This document shows positions 1-8,326 of a stretch of 64,000 bases of DNA, one piece after another. Source of the stretch: Actinomycetota bacterium (GTDB lineage Bacteria > Actinomycetota > Acidimicrobiia > Acidimicrobiales > AC-14); contig VAWU01000024.1 in assembly GCA_005888325.1 (NCBI GenBank), forward strand, positions 57,589-121,588, written 5' to 3'. A model generated the notes under the pieces. The model worked only from the letters and a program-made list of their open reading frames with translations. It ran no database searches and was not told the DNA's origin. How positions within the stretch are numbered: the stretch's first letter is position 1; each line of letters begins with the position of its first letter. The translations under genes and the position numbers were made by a program.

Positions 1-516
1 CCCGTTCAGCCGGTCGACGGGGTCCCCGCCACCGTCGGGCCATCGCACCGCTCGGCGCAGGGCGGCGCGCCCGTGGTGCAGGTGCGTCTCGACCGCGCTC
101 GGCGCGATCCCGAGCGCGCTCGCCACCTCCGCGACCGGATAGTCGCCGATGTGGTGGAGGCAGACGCAACGGCGCTGCTGAACCGGCAGGGCCCGCACCG
201 CGCCGAGCAGGTCGGGTTCGGGCGCGCCCGACTCGGCGAACCCACGCGGTTGCACCACCGCGAGCCCCTCGGCCCTTCGCCGGCGATGGCGCCCGCCGTT
301 CTGCAGCCGGCTCATCGCGACGCGCCGGACCCAGCCGGCGGGGTCGTCCAGCGACGCCACCCTCGCCCACCGGCGACCGGCCTCGACGAACGCCTCCAGC
401 ACGGCGCCGGCGGCCTCGTCGTCGCCCTCGGCGACCGCGAGCGAGCGGGTGAGGCGCGCGAACTCGGCACGGAACAGCACCTCGATCGTGGGTCGCCCCT
501 CGCTCACCGCCCCCAT
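1..516 (-). CDS. ECF-type RNA polymerase sigma factor (C-terminus cut by window edge)
   Basis: A sigma-70 family factor that would direct RNA polymerase to a small regulon. The reading frame is open from ATG at 516 to base 1, so 172 residues are visible and the stop lies outside the window. Residues about 108-155 hold a region-4 helix-turn-helix: VQQRRCVCLHHIGDY followed by VAEVASALGIAPSAVETHL, the usual ECF -35-binding unit. The N-terminal part resembles a reduced region 2 (AGWVRRVAMSRLQN). The visible tail after region 4 is short, so little is probably missing. No anti-sigma gene is visible on this side. The ATG at 524 is in another frame and stops quickly, so 516 is preferred. Confidence 0.8.
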   Translation of the reverse strand, partial: MGAVSEGRPTIEVLFRAEFARLTRSLAVAEGDDEAAGAVLEAFVEAGRRWARVASLDDPAGWVRRVAMSRLQNGGRHRRRRAEGLAVVQPRGFAESGAPEPDLLGAVRALPVQQRRCVCLHHIGDYPVAEVASALGIAPSAVETHLHHGRAALRRAVRWPDGGGDPVDRLNG

Positions 517-601
517 CTCACCATGACCCTCGTGCGCTGTCCGCATGTCGGGTCCGCGCCGACGTGGGCATTTTTCCGCCGGGCGTGCCGTTGCCACCTG
601 C

Positions 602-1009
602 ATGGCCGGATGGAACGACAAGATCATCGAGGAGTTCCGAGCCAACCGCGGCAAGGTCGGCGGTCCGTTCGCGGGGGCTCCGCTCCTGCTGCTCCACAGT
701 GTCGGCGCCAGATCGGGTGCGAGCCGTGTGCACCCGGTGATGTACCAGAAGGTCGGAGACAGCTTCGCCGTGTTCGCCTCCAAGGGCGGCGCCCCGTCCA
801 ATCCCGACTGGTACCACAACCTGGTGGCGAACTCACGAGCGACCGTGGAGGTCGATTCGGAGACGTTCGCGGTGGTGGCTCGCGTCGCGGAGGGCGAGGA
901 GCGCGAGCGCATCTGGACGAAGCAGAAGGCCGCATACCCCGGCTTTGCGGAGTACGAGCAGCGGACCACGCGGTCGATCCCGGTCATCATTCTCGAACGG
1001 GAGAAGTGA
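602..1009 (+). CDS. Nitroreductase-family deazaflavin (F420)-dependent oxidoreductase, DDN-like
   Basis: A 135-residue protein of the DUF385/DDN family, small split-barrel enzymes that use reduced F420 to reduce quinones or nitro compounds. The family signature GGAPSNPDWYHNLVAN is present, with HSVGARSG upstream and a C-terminal RSIPVIILER strand. The start MAGWNDK at 602 is preferred over the in-frame ATG at 545, because the extra 19 residues (MSGPRRRG...) do not look like family sequence. It lies convergent with the DUF72 gene. The physiological substrate cannot be deduced from sequence. Confidence 0.88.
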   Translation: MAGWNDKIIEEFRANRGKVGGPFAGAPLLLLHSVGARSGASRVHPVMYQKVGDSFAVFASKGGAPSNPDWYHNLVANSRATVEVDSETFAVVARVAEGEERERIWTKQKAAYPGFAEYEQRTTRSIPVIILEREK

Positions 1010-1052
1010 GCGCCGCCCACCGATTGGAGCGAACGCTACGGGCTCACCGCCG

Positions 1053-1808
1053 TCATGGTCGGCGCAGCCGCTCCGCCAACCACCGGGCGTCCTGCACCGC
1101 AAAGCCCTCGTGATCGTTGTTGAAGTACGCGTGGACATCGCACCCCTCGTCGAGCCAGGTGCCCAGGCGGTCGGCCACCCGCCAGAGACGGCGCCCGCCG
1201 TAGCTGCCCCAGTACTTGCGCTCGAGCGCGTGCGGCCCGTGGAAGCGGACGTAGGTCCAGTCGGCGGTGAGCTCCCACGGGTGCTGGGCCAGCAGATCGT
1301 GCACGCAGAGCGCGGCACCGTGCCTGCGCAGGACATCGAAGACGGAGTCATGCAGCCACGACGCCTCGCGCAGCTCCACCGCCCACCGCATCGTCCGCGG
1401 CGCGGCGGCGAGGAACTCGTCGAGGCGCTCGGGGTCGCGACGCCAGCGGGGCGGCAGCTGCACGAGGGTCGGGCCCAGAGCCGGGCCCAACCGCTGCGCG
1501 CGATCGAGGTGATTCGGAAGCCAAGAGGCCGCGTCCTTGAGCTTCATGCGATGCGAGCCGAACGCGCCCAGCTTCAGCGCGAAGAGAAAGCCGGGCGGCG
1601 CCTGCGCGGCCCATCTTTCGACGGTCGTCGCCGGCGGCAACCGGTAGAAGGTGTTGTTGACCTCCACCGTGTCGAAGAGTTCGGCGTAGTGCTCGAGCCA
1701 GCGCCGCTGCGGCAGGTCAGCCGGGTAGACCGGACCGCGCCAGTCTCGGTACGCCCAACCCGAGCAGCCCACCCGAGCCCGACCCCGCCCGCGCCGGCCG
1801 CCGGTCAA
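1053..1808 (-). CDS. DUF72 (YecE-like) family protein
   Basis: A TIM-barrel DUF72 protein; the family function is unknown. The N-terminal VGCSGWAYRDWRG and VEVNNTFYRLP blocks are diagnostic, followed by PPGFLFALKL, a PRTMRWAVELREASW strand and the terminal DVHAYFNNDHEGFAVQDA block. Two starts are possible. TTG at 1808 has GAGG five bases upstream and sits just after the adh stop, giving about 251 residues. GTG at 1772 would begin directly at VGCSGW and has a poorer ribosome binding site. I chose TTG for its spacing. The gene follows adh on the same strand with only 7 bases between them, so co-transcription is likely. Confidence 0.85.
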   Translation of the reverse strand: MTGGRRGRGRARVGCSGWAYRDWRGPVYPADLPQRRWLEHYAELFDTVEVNNTFYRLPPATTVERWAAQAPPGFLFALKLGAFGSHRMKLKDAASWLPNHLDRAQRLGPALGPTLVQLPPRWRRDPERLDEFLAAAPRTMRWAVELREASWLHDSVFDVLRRHGAALCVHDLLAQHPWELTADWTYVRFHGPHALERKYWGSYGGRRLWRVADRLGTWLDEGCDVHAYFNNDHEGFAVQDARWLAERLRRP

Positions 1809-1815
1809 CCGGGCC

Positions 1816-2892
1816 TCACACGATGACGCTGCGAATGACCTCGCCGGCCTCCATGGCCTTGAATGCGTCGTTGACCTCGTCGAGCGAGATGCGACGCGAC
1901 ACCATTGCACCGAGGTCGAGCCGGCCGGTCTCGGCGAGCGCGATGAAGCGGTGGAAGTCGCGCTTCACCTGGGCGGAACCGTAGACGCAGCCCAACAAGC
2001 GCTTCTCGCCGCCGAAGAGCTGCCATGCGGGAAACGTGACCGTGGCATCCATGCGCGGCATCCCCACGATCACCGCTGTGCCGCCCGGGCGCGCCATCGA
2101 GAACGCCTGGATGATCGTCTCCGGCAACCCGATCACCTCGAACGCATAGTCCGCGCCCCGACCGCTCGTGAGCGCCTGGACCTGGGCCACCGGGTCGCCC
2201 TGGGAGGGGTCGACGAGATCGGTCGCGCCCAACTGCTCGGCGGTCTTGCGCTTCAGCTCGATCGGGTCGACGGCGATGATGCGGGCCGCGCCCGCGATGC
2301 GGGCGCCTTGGATGACGGCGGTGCCGACACCCCCACACCCCACGACCGCGACCGTCGAGCCGGGCTCGACGCGGGCGGTGTTGAGCGCGGCTCCGACACC
2401 CGTTGTCACGCCGCAGCCGATCAGAGCCAACTGCTCGACCGGGAGGTCGGTGTCCACCTTCACGACCGACCGCTCGTCGATCGTCATCACGTCGGAGAAG
2501 GTGCCCAGGCCGGTCATGGCCGTGACGACGCTGCCGTCCGGTCGGGTGGCGCGGGGTACCGCCGAGAACGACCACATCTGCTCGCAGAGGTTGGCCCGGT
2601 CGTGGAGGCAGTAGAAGCACGTGCCACAGGCAGGGACGAAGGAGGCGACGATCCGGTCGCCGGGGCGGACCCGGCCGACCTCCGCGCCGACCTCGAGCAC
2701 CACCCCGGCGCCCTCGTGGCCGAGGATCGACGGCGGGGGCAGGGGCACGTACCCGTTGACGATCGAGAGGTCGGAGTGGCAGACGCCGCTGGCCAGCACC
2801 TCCACGGTCACGTCCTTCGGACCGGGCGGCCGGGGAGTCACCTCCTCGATCGACAGCGGTTCGCCCTCCCCGACGAAGATCGCGGCGCGCAT
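1816..2892 (-). CDS. Zinc-dependent alcohol dehydrogenase (MDR family)
   Basis: A 358-residue medium-chain dehydrogenase that would oxidise alcohols with a nicotinamide cofactor. Catalytic zinc ligands are visible at Cys38 (SGVCHSD) and His59-Glu60 (LGHEGAG). The structural zinc lobe has Cys89, Cys92, Cys95 and Cys103 (CGTCFYC...NLC). A Rossmann motif GCGGVGTAV lies near residue 190, and an Asp follows it (IIAVDPIE), favouring NAD(H). Sequence style resembles the class III / NDMA-dependent alcohol dehydrogenases of actinobacteria, but the exact subgroup is inference. The start ATG at 2892 has a strong AAGGAGGGG ribosome binding site. It leads a likely two-gene unit with the DUF72 gene. Confidence 0.9.
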   Translation of the reverse strand: MRAAIFVGEGEPLSIEEVTPRPPGPKDVTVEVLASGVCHSDLSIVNGYVPLPPPSILGHEGAGVVLEVGAEVGRVRPGDRIVASFVPACGTCFYCLHDRANLCEQMWSFSAVPRATRPDGSVVTAMTGLGTFSDVMTIDERSVVKVDTDLPVEQLALIGCGVTTGVGAALNTARVEPGSTVAVVGCGGVGTAVIQGARIAGAARIIAVDPIELKRKTAEQLGATDLVDPSQGDPVAQVQALTSGRGADYAFEVIGLPETIIQAFSMARPGGTAVIVGMPRMDATVTFPAWQLFGGEKRLLGCVYGSAQVKRDFHRFIALAETGRLDLGAMVSRRISLDEVNDAFKAMEAGEVIRSVIV

Positions 2893-2951
2893 CTTCCCCT
2901 CCTTGCTGGTCGTCTGAGCCGAAGGTACTCGCGGGTGGCGCGCCGCGTGCT

Positions 2952-3974
2952 CTAGATGGCGATCCCGACGTCGTAGAGCTGGTGCAGCGACTGATAGTTG
3001 CAGATGGTGTTTCGTCCTCGGCGCTTCGCTTCGTAGAGCGCCAAGTCCGCACGGGTCAAGGTCACCGCCGTCGTGATCGCCTCCTCGTGGGTCGCGAGCC
3101 CGCCGCTCCAGGTCGTCCGGGGTCGACGCGCTCGCCAACCCTGGAGCAACCGACCGGCGATGACGTCGGCGCCTTCGCCCACAGCCCGGAAGACCGCCAG
3201 GAACTCCTCGCCGCCGTACCGGGCGACGAGGTCGGCGTCGCGCAGCGCGCCTTGCAGGTAGGCGCCGAGCTCGCGGAGCACGTCGTCGCCGGCAGCATGT
3301 CCGCTGTTGTCGTTGACGGCTTTGAAGTGGTCGAGGTCGATCATCAACACGGCGTCGCCCGGCTGTAGCGTCGAGAGGATCGCCGTGGCATGACGCCGGT
3401 TCCCGAGACCCGTCAGCTCGTCGCGCTGGGCGAGCGCGCCGAGCAGGACGGCCTGGCGGTCGGACTCGGCGTGCGCCGCGTCGAGCTCGGCAACTGTGCG
3501 GGCGATGATCTCGGCGACGAGGACGCAGATGGGCAGGGTCACGGTCGCCGAGGGAAGCGCGGCAGCATGATCGCCCGGCCCGAACAGCAGCGGGGCGAGG
3601 TATGTGACGATGGCGATCGGCGCCATGAACAACGACGTATGTGGCGGCTGGGTCATCCCCACCCAGACGAAGACCACAACGAAGCAGGCGCTGTAGGAGT
3701 AGCTGGGGGCCATCCCGAGGTACGTCGGCATGGCGATGAGGGCCAACGCCGACCCGACCAGCAGCAGGCCGGCCCGTTTCGGCCAGCGATCCCACGGGGC
3801 GACCCACGCGAGCACGGCCACGAGCACGTCGGCGAGCGCGATGAGGTCGGCGGCGAGGCCCGCATGGGGCGTCCCCGGCACCCGGTTCGCGGTGAAGGAG
3901 AACACCCCTCCGAGCGCGAAGAACACCGCCACCTGCCGCACGCCGCGGTGTCGATCTCGAACGGATGAGAGCAC
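2952..3974 (-). CDS. Membrane-bound diguanylate cyclase (GGDEF)
   Basis: A 340-residue protein that would make cyclic di-GMP from two GTP at the membrane. The first ~165 residues form five or six hydrophobic segments, probably a membrane sensor. The GGDEF domain starts at RDELTGLGNRRHA; its active motif is GGEEF, with LMIDLDHFKAVND before it. An RDAD inhibitory I-site sits five residues ahead of GGEEF, so product inhibition is expected. The C-terminus (NYQSLHQLYDVGIAI) goes slightly beyond the domain. It is convergent with nothing close and shares its strand with adh. Confidence 0.9.
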   Translation of the reverse strand: MLSSVRDRHRGVRQVAVFFALGGVFSFTANRVPGTPHAGLAADLIALADVLVAVLAWVAPWDRWPKRAGLLLVGSALALIAMPTYLGMAPSYSYSACFVVVFVWVGMTQPPHTSLFMAPIAIVTYLAPLLFGPGDHAAALPSATVTLPICVLVAEIIARTVAELDAAHAESDRQAVLLGALAQRDELTGLGNRRHATAILSTLQPGDAVLMIDLDHFKAVNDNSGHAAGDDVLRELGAYLQGALRDADLVARYGGEEFLAVFRAVGEGADVIAGRLLQGWRARRPRTTWSGGLATHEEAITTAVTLTRADLALYEAKRRGRNTICNYQSLHQLYDVGIAI

Positions 3975-4072
3975 TGCAGCGGATCATCGGCTGCGAGGCA
4001 CCCGGTCTGGACCCTTTGGTGCCGGCTCCATCTCGGCGCCGGCGGCTCCGGCCCACCGCCTAGCCTGGGGCC

Positions 4073-4375
4073 ATGACGACCATGGCGGAGCGGTTGCGCC
4101 AGGCCCGGGTCAAGATCGACGACGCCCGCGACGTCGTGCACGGCGATACGGGGGCGTCGCCGGTGCTGGTCGCGGTGGTCGACGAGTTCGCCGGCAAGGC
4201 CGAGAAGGCCGCGGGCGCCGACGACGAACGGGCTGCGGTGATCGAGCTCGAGCAGGCAGGCGACAGCGCCAAGGCGGCGGTGGAAGCCGACACCGGCGTG
4301 GCGGAAGCCACCCGGCAGGTCGTGCTGGACGCCCACCTCGCCATCTGCATCGCCAAGGCCAAGCTCGACGGTTGA
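4073..4375 (+). CDS. Small alpha-helical hypothetical protein
   Basis: A 100-residue acidic protein, rich in Ala, Glu, Asp and Lys. Helical heptad-like stretches run through most of it (MAERLRQARVKIDDARD, ERAAVIELEQAGDSAKAAVEAD). There is no signal peptide, membrane segment or cysteine pair apart from one Cys near the end (HLAICIAKAKLDG). I do not recognise the family. The start ATG at 4073 is supported by codon use that matches the neighbours. It is convergent with the reductase at 4408 and ends just before a (CCGG)5 palindrome. Confidence 0.6.
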   Translation: MTTMAERLRQARVKIDDARDVVHGDTGASPVLVAVVDEFAGKAEKAAGADDERAAVIELEQAGDSAKAAVEADTGVAEATRQVVLDAHLAICIAKAKLDG

Positions 4376-4378
4376 GCA

Positions 4379-4398
4379 CCGGCCGGCCGGCCGGCCGG
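4379..4398. terminator. (CCGG)5 self-complementary repeat between convergent genes
   Basis: Five perfect CCGG units form a 20-base palindrome in the 32-base gap between two converging stop codons. It could fold as a GC hairpin in either transcript and act as a bidirectional terminator. No U-run follows. It may alternatively be a simple-sequence expansion with no role. Confidence 0.4.
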
Positions 4399-4407
4399 CG
4401 AAGCGGA

Positions 4408-4869
4408 TCAGGGTCGTCCGGCTTCGATGTGGAAGACCGGGTGATCGGGAGCGATGCGGCGCAGGTCCTCCTCGGACGAGTCCGGGCCGACACCTCCGAA
4501 GAACACGCCCACCTCGGCCTTCCAGCGCTTCAGGTAGGCGCGTAACAGCTCGGGCTTGTCCTCGTCGGAGATCTCGGTGGCTCGGAACGGCTCTGTCTTC
4601 CTTCCGAGCCGGAGCTCGCCCTCCCCCGAGATTCGGAGATTTCGCACCCATTGCGTGTGGCCGCGCGGCGCGACGAGGTAGCGCTCCCCGTCGCGGGTCA
4701 AGACGTTCACCGGCGTCTCGCGCCACTCGCCCGACCGGCGGCCGCGAACCCGCAGGACCCGAGAGCCCCACACGCTGAGCCCGGCGCTCGTGAGCCAGCC
4801 GACGATCCGGTTGAAGACGTGCTTGGTGAACCAGCCGGGTCGTTTGTACGGAATTGCCTTGTCCTCCAT
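4408..4869 (-). CDS. Nitroreductase-family deazaflavin-dependent oxidoreductase
   Basis: A 153-residue member of the same F420/deazaflavin split-barrel superfamily as the gene at 602, but from a different branch. Visible family features are VLRVRGRRSGEWRETPVNVL, YLVAPRGHTQWVRNLR and the C-terminal HPVFHIE. The N-terminal KHVFNRIVGWLTSAGLSVWG helix is amphipathic and may contact the membrane. ATG at 4869 has a GGAGGAG ribosome binding site. It is divergent from the nucleosidase gene, with about 100 bases between them. The substrate is unknown. Confidence 0.87.
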   Translation of the reverse strand: MEDKAIPYKRPGWFTKHVFNRIVGWLTSAGLSVWGSRVLRVRGRRSGEWRETPVNVLTRDGERYLVAPRGHTQWVRNLRISGEGELRLGRKTEPFRATEISDEDKPELLRAYLKRWKAEVGVFFGGVGPDSSEEDLRRIAPDHPVFHIEAGRP

Positions 4870-4971
4870 CGCGGCTCCTCCCGAGCTCTCGTGCGAAGAG
4901 TCTGCCCGTCCGCGTCGCACCGAGGTCCCGCGAACCTGGCCGCCACCCGGAAGACCCGGCAAGCTGGGCGG

Positions 4972-5691
4972 GTGGACACTCCGACGAGCCCGAGCCGCAT
5001 CGCGTTCATCTGTGCCATGCCGATGGAGCTGAAGCCGCTGGTGAAGAAGCTCTCCCTTCACAAGACGGAGATCGGCGGCGTCACCGTCCACCCGGGCACG
5101 CTCGGGGGACGCGAGGTCGTCGCCATCGTGACCGGCATGGGAACCGAGCTGGCGGCGGAGGGAACCCGGCGCATGCTCGACGCGCTGTCGGTCGACCGCG
5201 TGGTCGTGGTGGGCATCACGGGCGCGGTGGAGAACGAGACGCCGATCGGCACGCTCATCCTCCCGGAGGTCGTCGTCAACAGCGCGACGGGCACGGAGCA
5301 TCGCCCGGCTGCGTTGGGCGACGGCAAGTCGCACGGAAAGATGTGGACGACCGACGTGCTCCTCACCGACGCCGAGCACATCGCAGGGCTGCGGGCCCAG
5401 GGCGTCGTCTCGCTCGACATGGAGACCGCCGCGATCGCCGAGCTCTGCGAGACGCGTGGCATCCCGTGGTCGGTGTTCCGCGTGATCAGCGATCGGGCGA
5501 CCGACGGGAGCATCGACGAGGAGGTCTTCCACCTCAGCAACCAGGACGGGACACCGAACCCGCGAGCGGTCGCGCGCTACTTCGCGAAGCACCCGGGACG
5601 CATCCCCCGCATGGCCCGGCTGGCCAAGGGCGCCAGGCTCGCCACCGAGACCGCCGCCGACGCCGCGATACGCGCCTGCTCGCAGGCGTAG
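4972..5691 (+). CDS. MTA/SAH nucleosidase-like phosphorylase-superfamily protein
   Basis: A 239-residue protein of the purine nucleoside phosphorylase/MTAN fold that would cleave a glycosidic bond in a nucleoside such as 5'-methylthioadenosine or S-adenosylhomocysteine. The active-site features are visible: AMPMELKPL near the N-terminus, VTGMG, VVVVGITGAV, SLDMETAAIAE and FRVISDRATDG with the catalytic Asp. The GTG at 4972 is chosen because the first beta strand (RIAFICAMPME) must be kept; the ATG in AMPME would cut it. The C-terminal 60 residues are longer than minimal MTAN and rich in Ala and Arg. Which nucleoside is used is not clear. Confidence 0.82.
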   Translation: MDTPTSPSRIAFICAMPMELKPLVKKLSLHKTEIGGVTVHPGTLGGREVVAIVTGMGTELAAEGTRRMLDALSVDRVVVVGITGAVENETPIGTLILPEVVVNSATGTEHRPAALGDGKSHGKMWTTDVLLTDAEHIAGLRAQGVVSLDMETAAIAELCETRGIPWSVFRVISDRATDGSIDEEVFHLSNQDGTPNPRAVARYFAKHPGRIPRMARLAKGARLATETAADAAIRACSQA

Positions 5692-5766
5692 GCCGCCGCA
5701 CCCCGAGCCCGGCGCGGCGGCGACGCCCCGACGGCACTCACAAGGTCGCGAGAGCAGAGCCGACGA

Positions 5767-6837
5767 TCACGCCGAACCCGGAACCCACAGACCGGTGTAG
5801 ATCAGGGCGAACATCACGTTCGGTGCCAGGAACATCCAGCTGATCACAACGATGCCTCGGACGAGTTGGGCGGGCCCGCGTGCGTGACCGATGAGCAGGT
5901 GGTAGGCCACGACGAGAACGGGCGCCGCCACGGCCAGCACGAGCAGCATCCGCCGGGAGATCACAACATCGAGTGCGGAGAGCATGACTGCGTTTGCGCA
6001 TGCGCCGGTCCAGGCGACGAGACCGATCTGATATGCCCGGTGATAACCCAGCCGCGTGGCGAGCGTGTCGTATCCCGCGGCGAGGTCGGCCTGGTGATCA
6101 ACGAGGGTGGTCGGCACGTAGAGCGCGATCGCAACGGCAACCCCCTGGGCCAGCATCACCCAGGGGAAGGACGCGAGCGGACGAGCGACGCTCCAGCCCG
6201 CGAGCAACGGAAGCGCGCCGACGCCGAGGCCGTTGACGAGCACGTCGGCCCCCGCCCGGGACTTGAGCCGGACCGGTGGCACGCTGTACGCCCAGGCCAG
6301 GACCAGGAAGGCGGCCGTGACCAGGACGAAGCCGGCGCTCACCGCGGCCGCCCCCGTCAGCGCCACCGCCCCGAACCCGTACGCCGCCCGTCGAACGAAC
6401 GCGGGCGAGAGCGCACCGTCGACGAGCGGGCTGTTCTGCTTGCGAGGGTTGTTGCGATCCCCGTCAAGGTCGTGGACATCGTTGATCGACAGCGCGGCCG
6501 TCCACGCCACGGGGCCCAGCACGAGGGCCGCCACGAGCAGCGGCCGGGCATCGCCCAGGGTGTGACGGAACGTGTCCCAGAAGTGGGCGGAGCGGGCTCC
6601 GGACTGAGACGCGTCCGCCCAGAAGCGCGTCCAACGATCGAAGCCGGGAAAGATCGTCCGCGTGGCAAGGAGGTGGCCGACCCACAGGGGCACGAGGGAG
6701 ACCATCCAGATCGGAGGCCGAGCCAGCCGCCACAGCGCCACGACGACGTCTCCGGCCGTCGAGCCGGCCCGTTCCGGACCGCCGGCCATAGCCGCATTGG
6801 GGAGCGAGTCGCTGCCCGGCCGGTGCCGGGTTCCCAT
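5767..6837 (-). CDS. UbiA-family prenyltransferase
   Basis: A 356-residue membrane enzyme that transfers a polyprenyl group from its diphosphate to an acceptor. The first Asp-rich motif is NDVHDLDGDRNN at about 119-130, and the second is DHQADLAAGYDTLATRLG near 245. Between and after them are seven to nine hydrophobic helices. The acceptor cannot be read from sequence; menaquinone, cytochrome or lipid roles are possible. No other quinone-pathway gene is next to it. The start may be ATG 6837 or the internal ATG at 6789. The next gene upstream on this strand is the LLM oxidoreductase, 32 bases away. Confidence 0.88.
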   Translation of the reverse strand: MGTRHRPGSDSLPNAAMAGGPERAGSTAGDVVVALWRLARPPIWMVSLVPLWVGHLLATRTIFPGFDRWTRFWADASQSGARSAHFWDTFRHTLGDARPLLVAALVLGPVAWTAALSINDVHDLDGDRNNPRKQNSPLVDGALSPAFVRRAAYGFGAVALTGAAAVSAGFVLVTAAFLVLAWAYSVPPVRLKSRAGADVLVNGLGVGALPLLAGWSVARPLASFPWVMLAQGVAVAIALYVPTTLVDHQADLAAGYDTLATRLGYHRAYQIGLVAWTGACANAVMLSALDVVISRRMLLVLAVAAPVLVVAYHLLIGHARGPAQLVRGIVVISWMFLAPNVMFALIYTGLWVPGSA

Positions 6838-6869
6838 CGACGGAACGCTACCGCCGCCTCGTCGCGCCT

Positions 6870-8225
6870 CTACGCCTCGCGGGCCGCGAGCCCCTCGATG
6901 GGCGAGCGATCACCCACCGATGTGCCCGCCGCGATGCTGTCGAGCAGCTCGTCGCCGCCGGCCGCCTTGATGAGCTGCTTCGGCAGCGCCTCCATCACGT
7001 AGTCGTCGGGCATCGCCACGTCGGGCTCGACCCGGCGCGCCATTGCCGCCTCGACCACGGGCTCGAGCCGGGCCGCCTTCGCGGCGTGCTGCTTCTCGTC
7101 GCGCGCCTTGAACTCCGGCAGCACCTCGGAACCGAAGAGCTCGAGCGACTCCATGATGTGCTCGTGGCGCGTCCGGCCCGCCTGCAGCACGAAGATGATC
7201 TGGTCGACGCCGACCTCTTCGTAGCGGCGCAGGAACTCGCGCAGCTGCGCGGGCGTGCCGATCGCGCCGCGGAGCCCCTCGGTCTCGCCCGCGGCGACCT
7301 TGGCGCCCAGCGTCTCCTGTTGGAGCGCCACCGCGACCTCGGGGTCGTAGCCGCGCTCGGCCCGTTTGGCCTGAAACTCCTCCCACACGTTGGTGCGGCC
7401 GGGACGATGGTCGCCGAACACGTAGTAGTGGGCGAGCGAGTAGCCGAAGAAGTTGCCGCCCTCGAGGCCACGCGCGATCGCTTCGCGCTCGTCGCGATGG
7501 CACATCATCGTGGTGACGCACGCCACTTGGGGGTTGACGGCGCGGCCGATCGGCACGCAGCTCTCGGCGAGCGCGCGCTCGTAGTCGCCGACCCAGTGAA
7601 TGGCTTCCTCGGGGTCGATGAACGCGAACGTGAGCGCGCCGATCCCGTGCCGGGCCGCGAGCAGGATCGTCTCGCGGCGAGAGCACGCCACCCAGAGGGG
7701 CGGGTGGGGCTTCTGCACGGGCTTTGGAACGACGTTGCGCGGCGGCACCTGCACGTACGCGCCGTCGACACCGGTGAACGGCGATTCGGTCATGCACCGG
7801 ATGGTGACCTCGAGGCCCTCGCTCCAGGCATCGCGCTTCTGCGCGGGATCGATGCCGAAGCCACCGAGCTCGGCCGTCGACGACGACTCACCCGACCCGA
7901 ACTCCACGCGCCCACCCGACACGAGGTCGAGCATGGCGAGCCGTTCGGCGGTGCGCACCGGGTGGTTGTACTGAGGCGCGGTCTGGATGATGCCGTGGCC
8001 GAGGCGGATGTCGCGCGTTCGCTGCGATGCCGCCGCGAGGAACACCTCGGGCGCGCTGGAATGGGAGTACTCCTCGAGGAAGTGATGCTCGACCTCCCAC
8101 ACGCAGTCGATGCCGAGCCGATCCGCGAGCTCGACCTGATCGAGCGCGTCCTGCACCAGTCGCAGCTCGGCACCGTCGTCCCACGGACGCGGCAGCTGGA
8201 GCTCGTAGAAGATCCCGAACCTCAT
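6870..8225 (-). CDS. LLM-class flavin/F420-dependent oxidoreductase
   Basis: A 451-residue luciferase-like monooxygenase-fold enzyme (TIM barrel binding FMN or F420). Typical blocks are the MRFGIFYEL N-terminus, WEVEHHFLEEYSHS, RDIRLGHGI, HPVRTAERLAMLDLVSGGRVEFG, and PPLWVACS. The C-terminal 80 residues extend past the barrel with charged helices. ATG at 8225 is chosen because MRFGIF is the universal first strand. It is divergent from the marR-ABC operon, sharing an 88-base intergenic region with it. Substrate unknown. Confidence 0.9.
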   Translation of the reverse strand: MRFGIFYELQLPRPWDDGAELRLVQDALDQVELADRLGIDCVWEVEHHFLEEYSHSSAPEVFLAAASQRTRDIRLGHGIIQTAPQYNHPVRTAERLAMLDLVSGGRVEFGSGESSSTAELGGFGIDPAQKRDAWSEGLEVTIRCMTESPFTGVDGAYVQVPPRNVVPKPVQKPHPPLWVACSRRETILLAARHGIGALTFAFIDPEEAIHWVGDYERALAESCVPIGRAVNPQVACVTTMMCHRDEREAIARGLEGGNFFGYSLAHYYVFGDHRPGRTNVWEEFQAKRAERGYDPEVAVALQQETLGAKVAAGETEGLRGAIGTPAQLREFLRRYEEVGVDQIIFVLQAGRTRHEHIMESLELFGSEVLPEFKARDEKQHAAKAARLEPVVEAAMARRVEPDVAMPDDYVMEALPKQLIKAAGGDELLDSIAAGTSVGDRSPIEGLAAREA

Positions 8226-8295
8226 GGCCGCATCGTAGGGTCCGGACCGCCCCACCCGGCCCTGGCGCGTCGAACAACTACCGCAACGCCCACTA

Positions 8296-8326
8296 CTTCG
8301 ACATACTCATAGTGTGAGAGTCGAAG
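8296..8326. promoter_or_regulatory. Inverted repeat over the marR start codon (probable operator)
   Basis: Arms CTTCGAC (8296-8302) and GTCGAAG (8320-8326) are perfect reverse complements. Between them lies a partly symmetrical core with CTCA and TGAG. The GTG start of the MarR gene (8314) is inside the palindrome. CATACT at 8302-8307 is placed like a -10 box for a leaderless message. The architecture suggests autorepression by the MarR dimer, which is inferred. Confidence 0.6.

Noticed and set aside
73-1113. Long plus-strand frame opposite the sigma factor and through the DDN-like gene
   Set aside because: Arg/His/Gly-rich shadow frame common in GC-rich DNA; it has no domain and conflicts with two real genes.
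4379-4398. (CCGG)5 repeat as a CRISPR-like or phase-variable tract
   Set aside because: It lies between stop codons and not in a promoter or coding frame; a terminator or neutral repeat is simpler.
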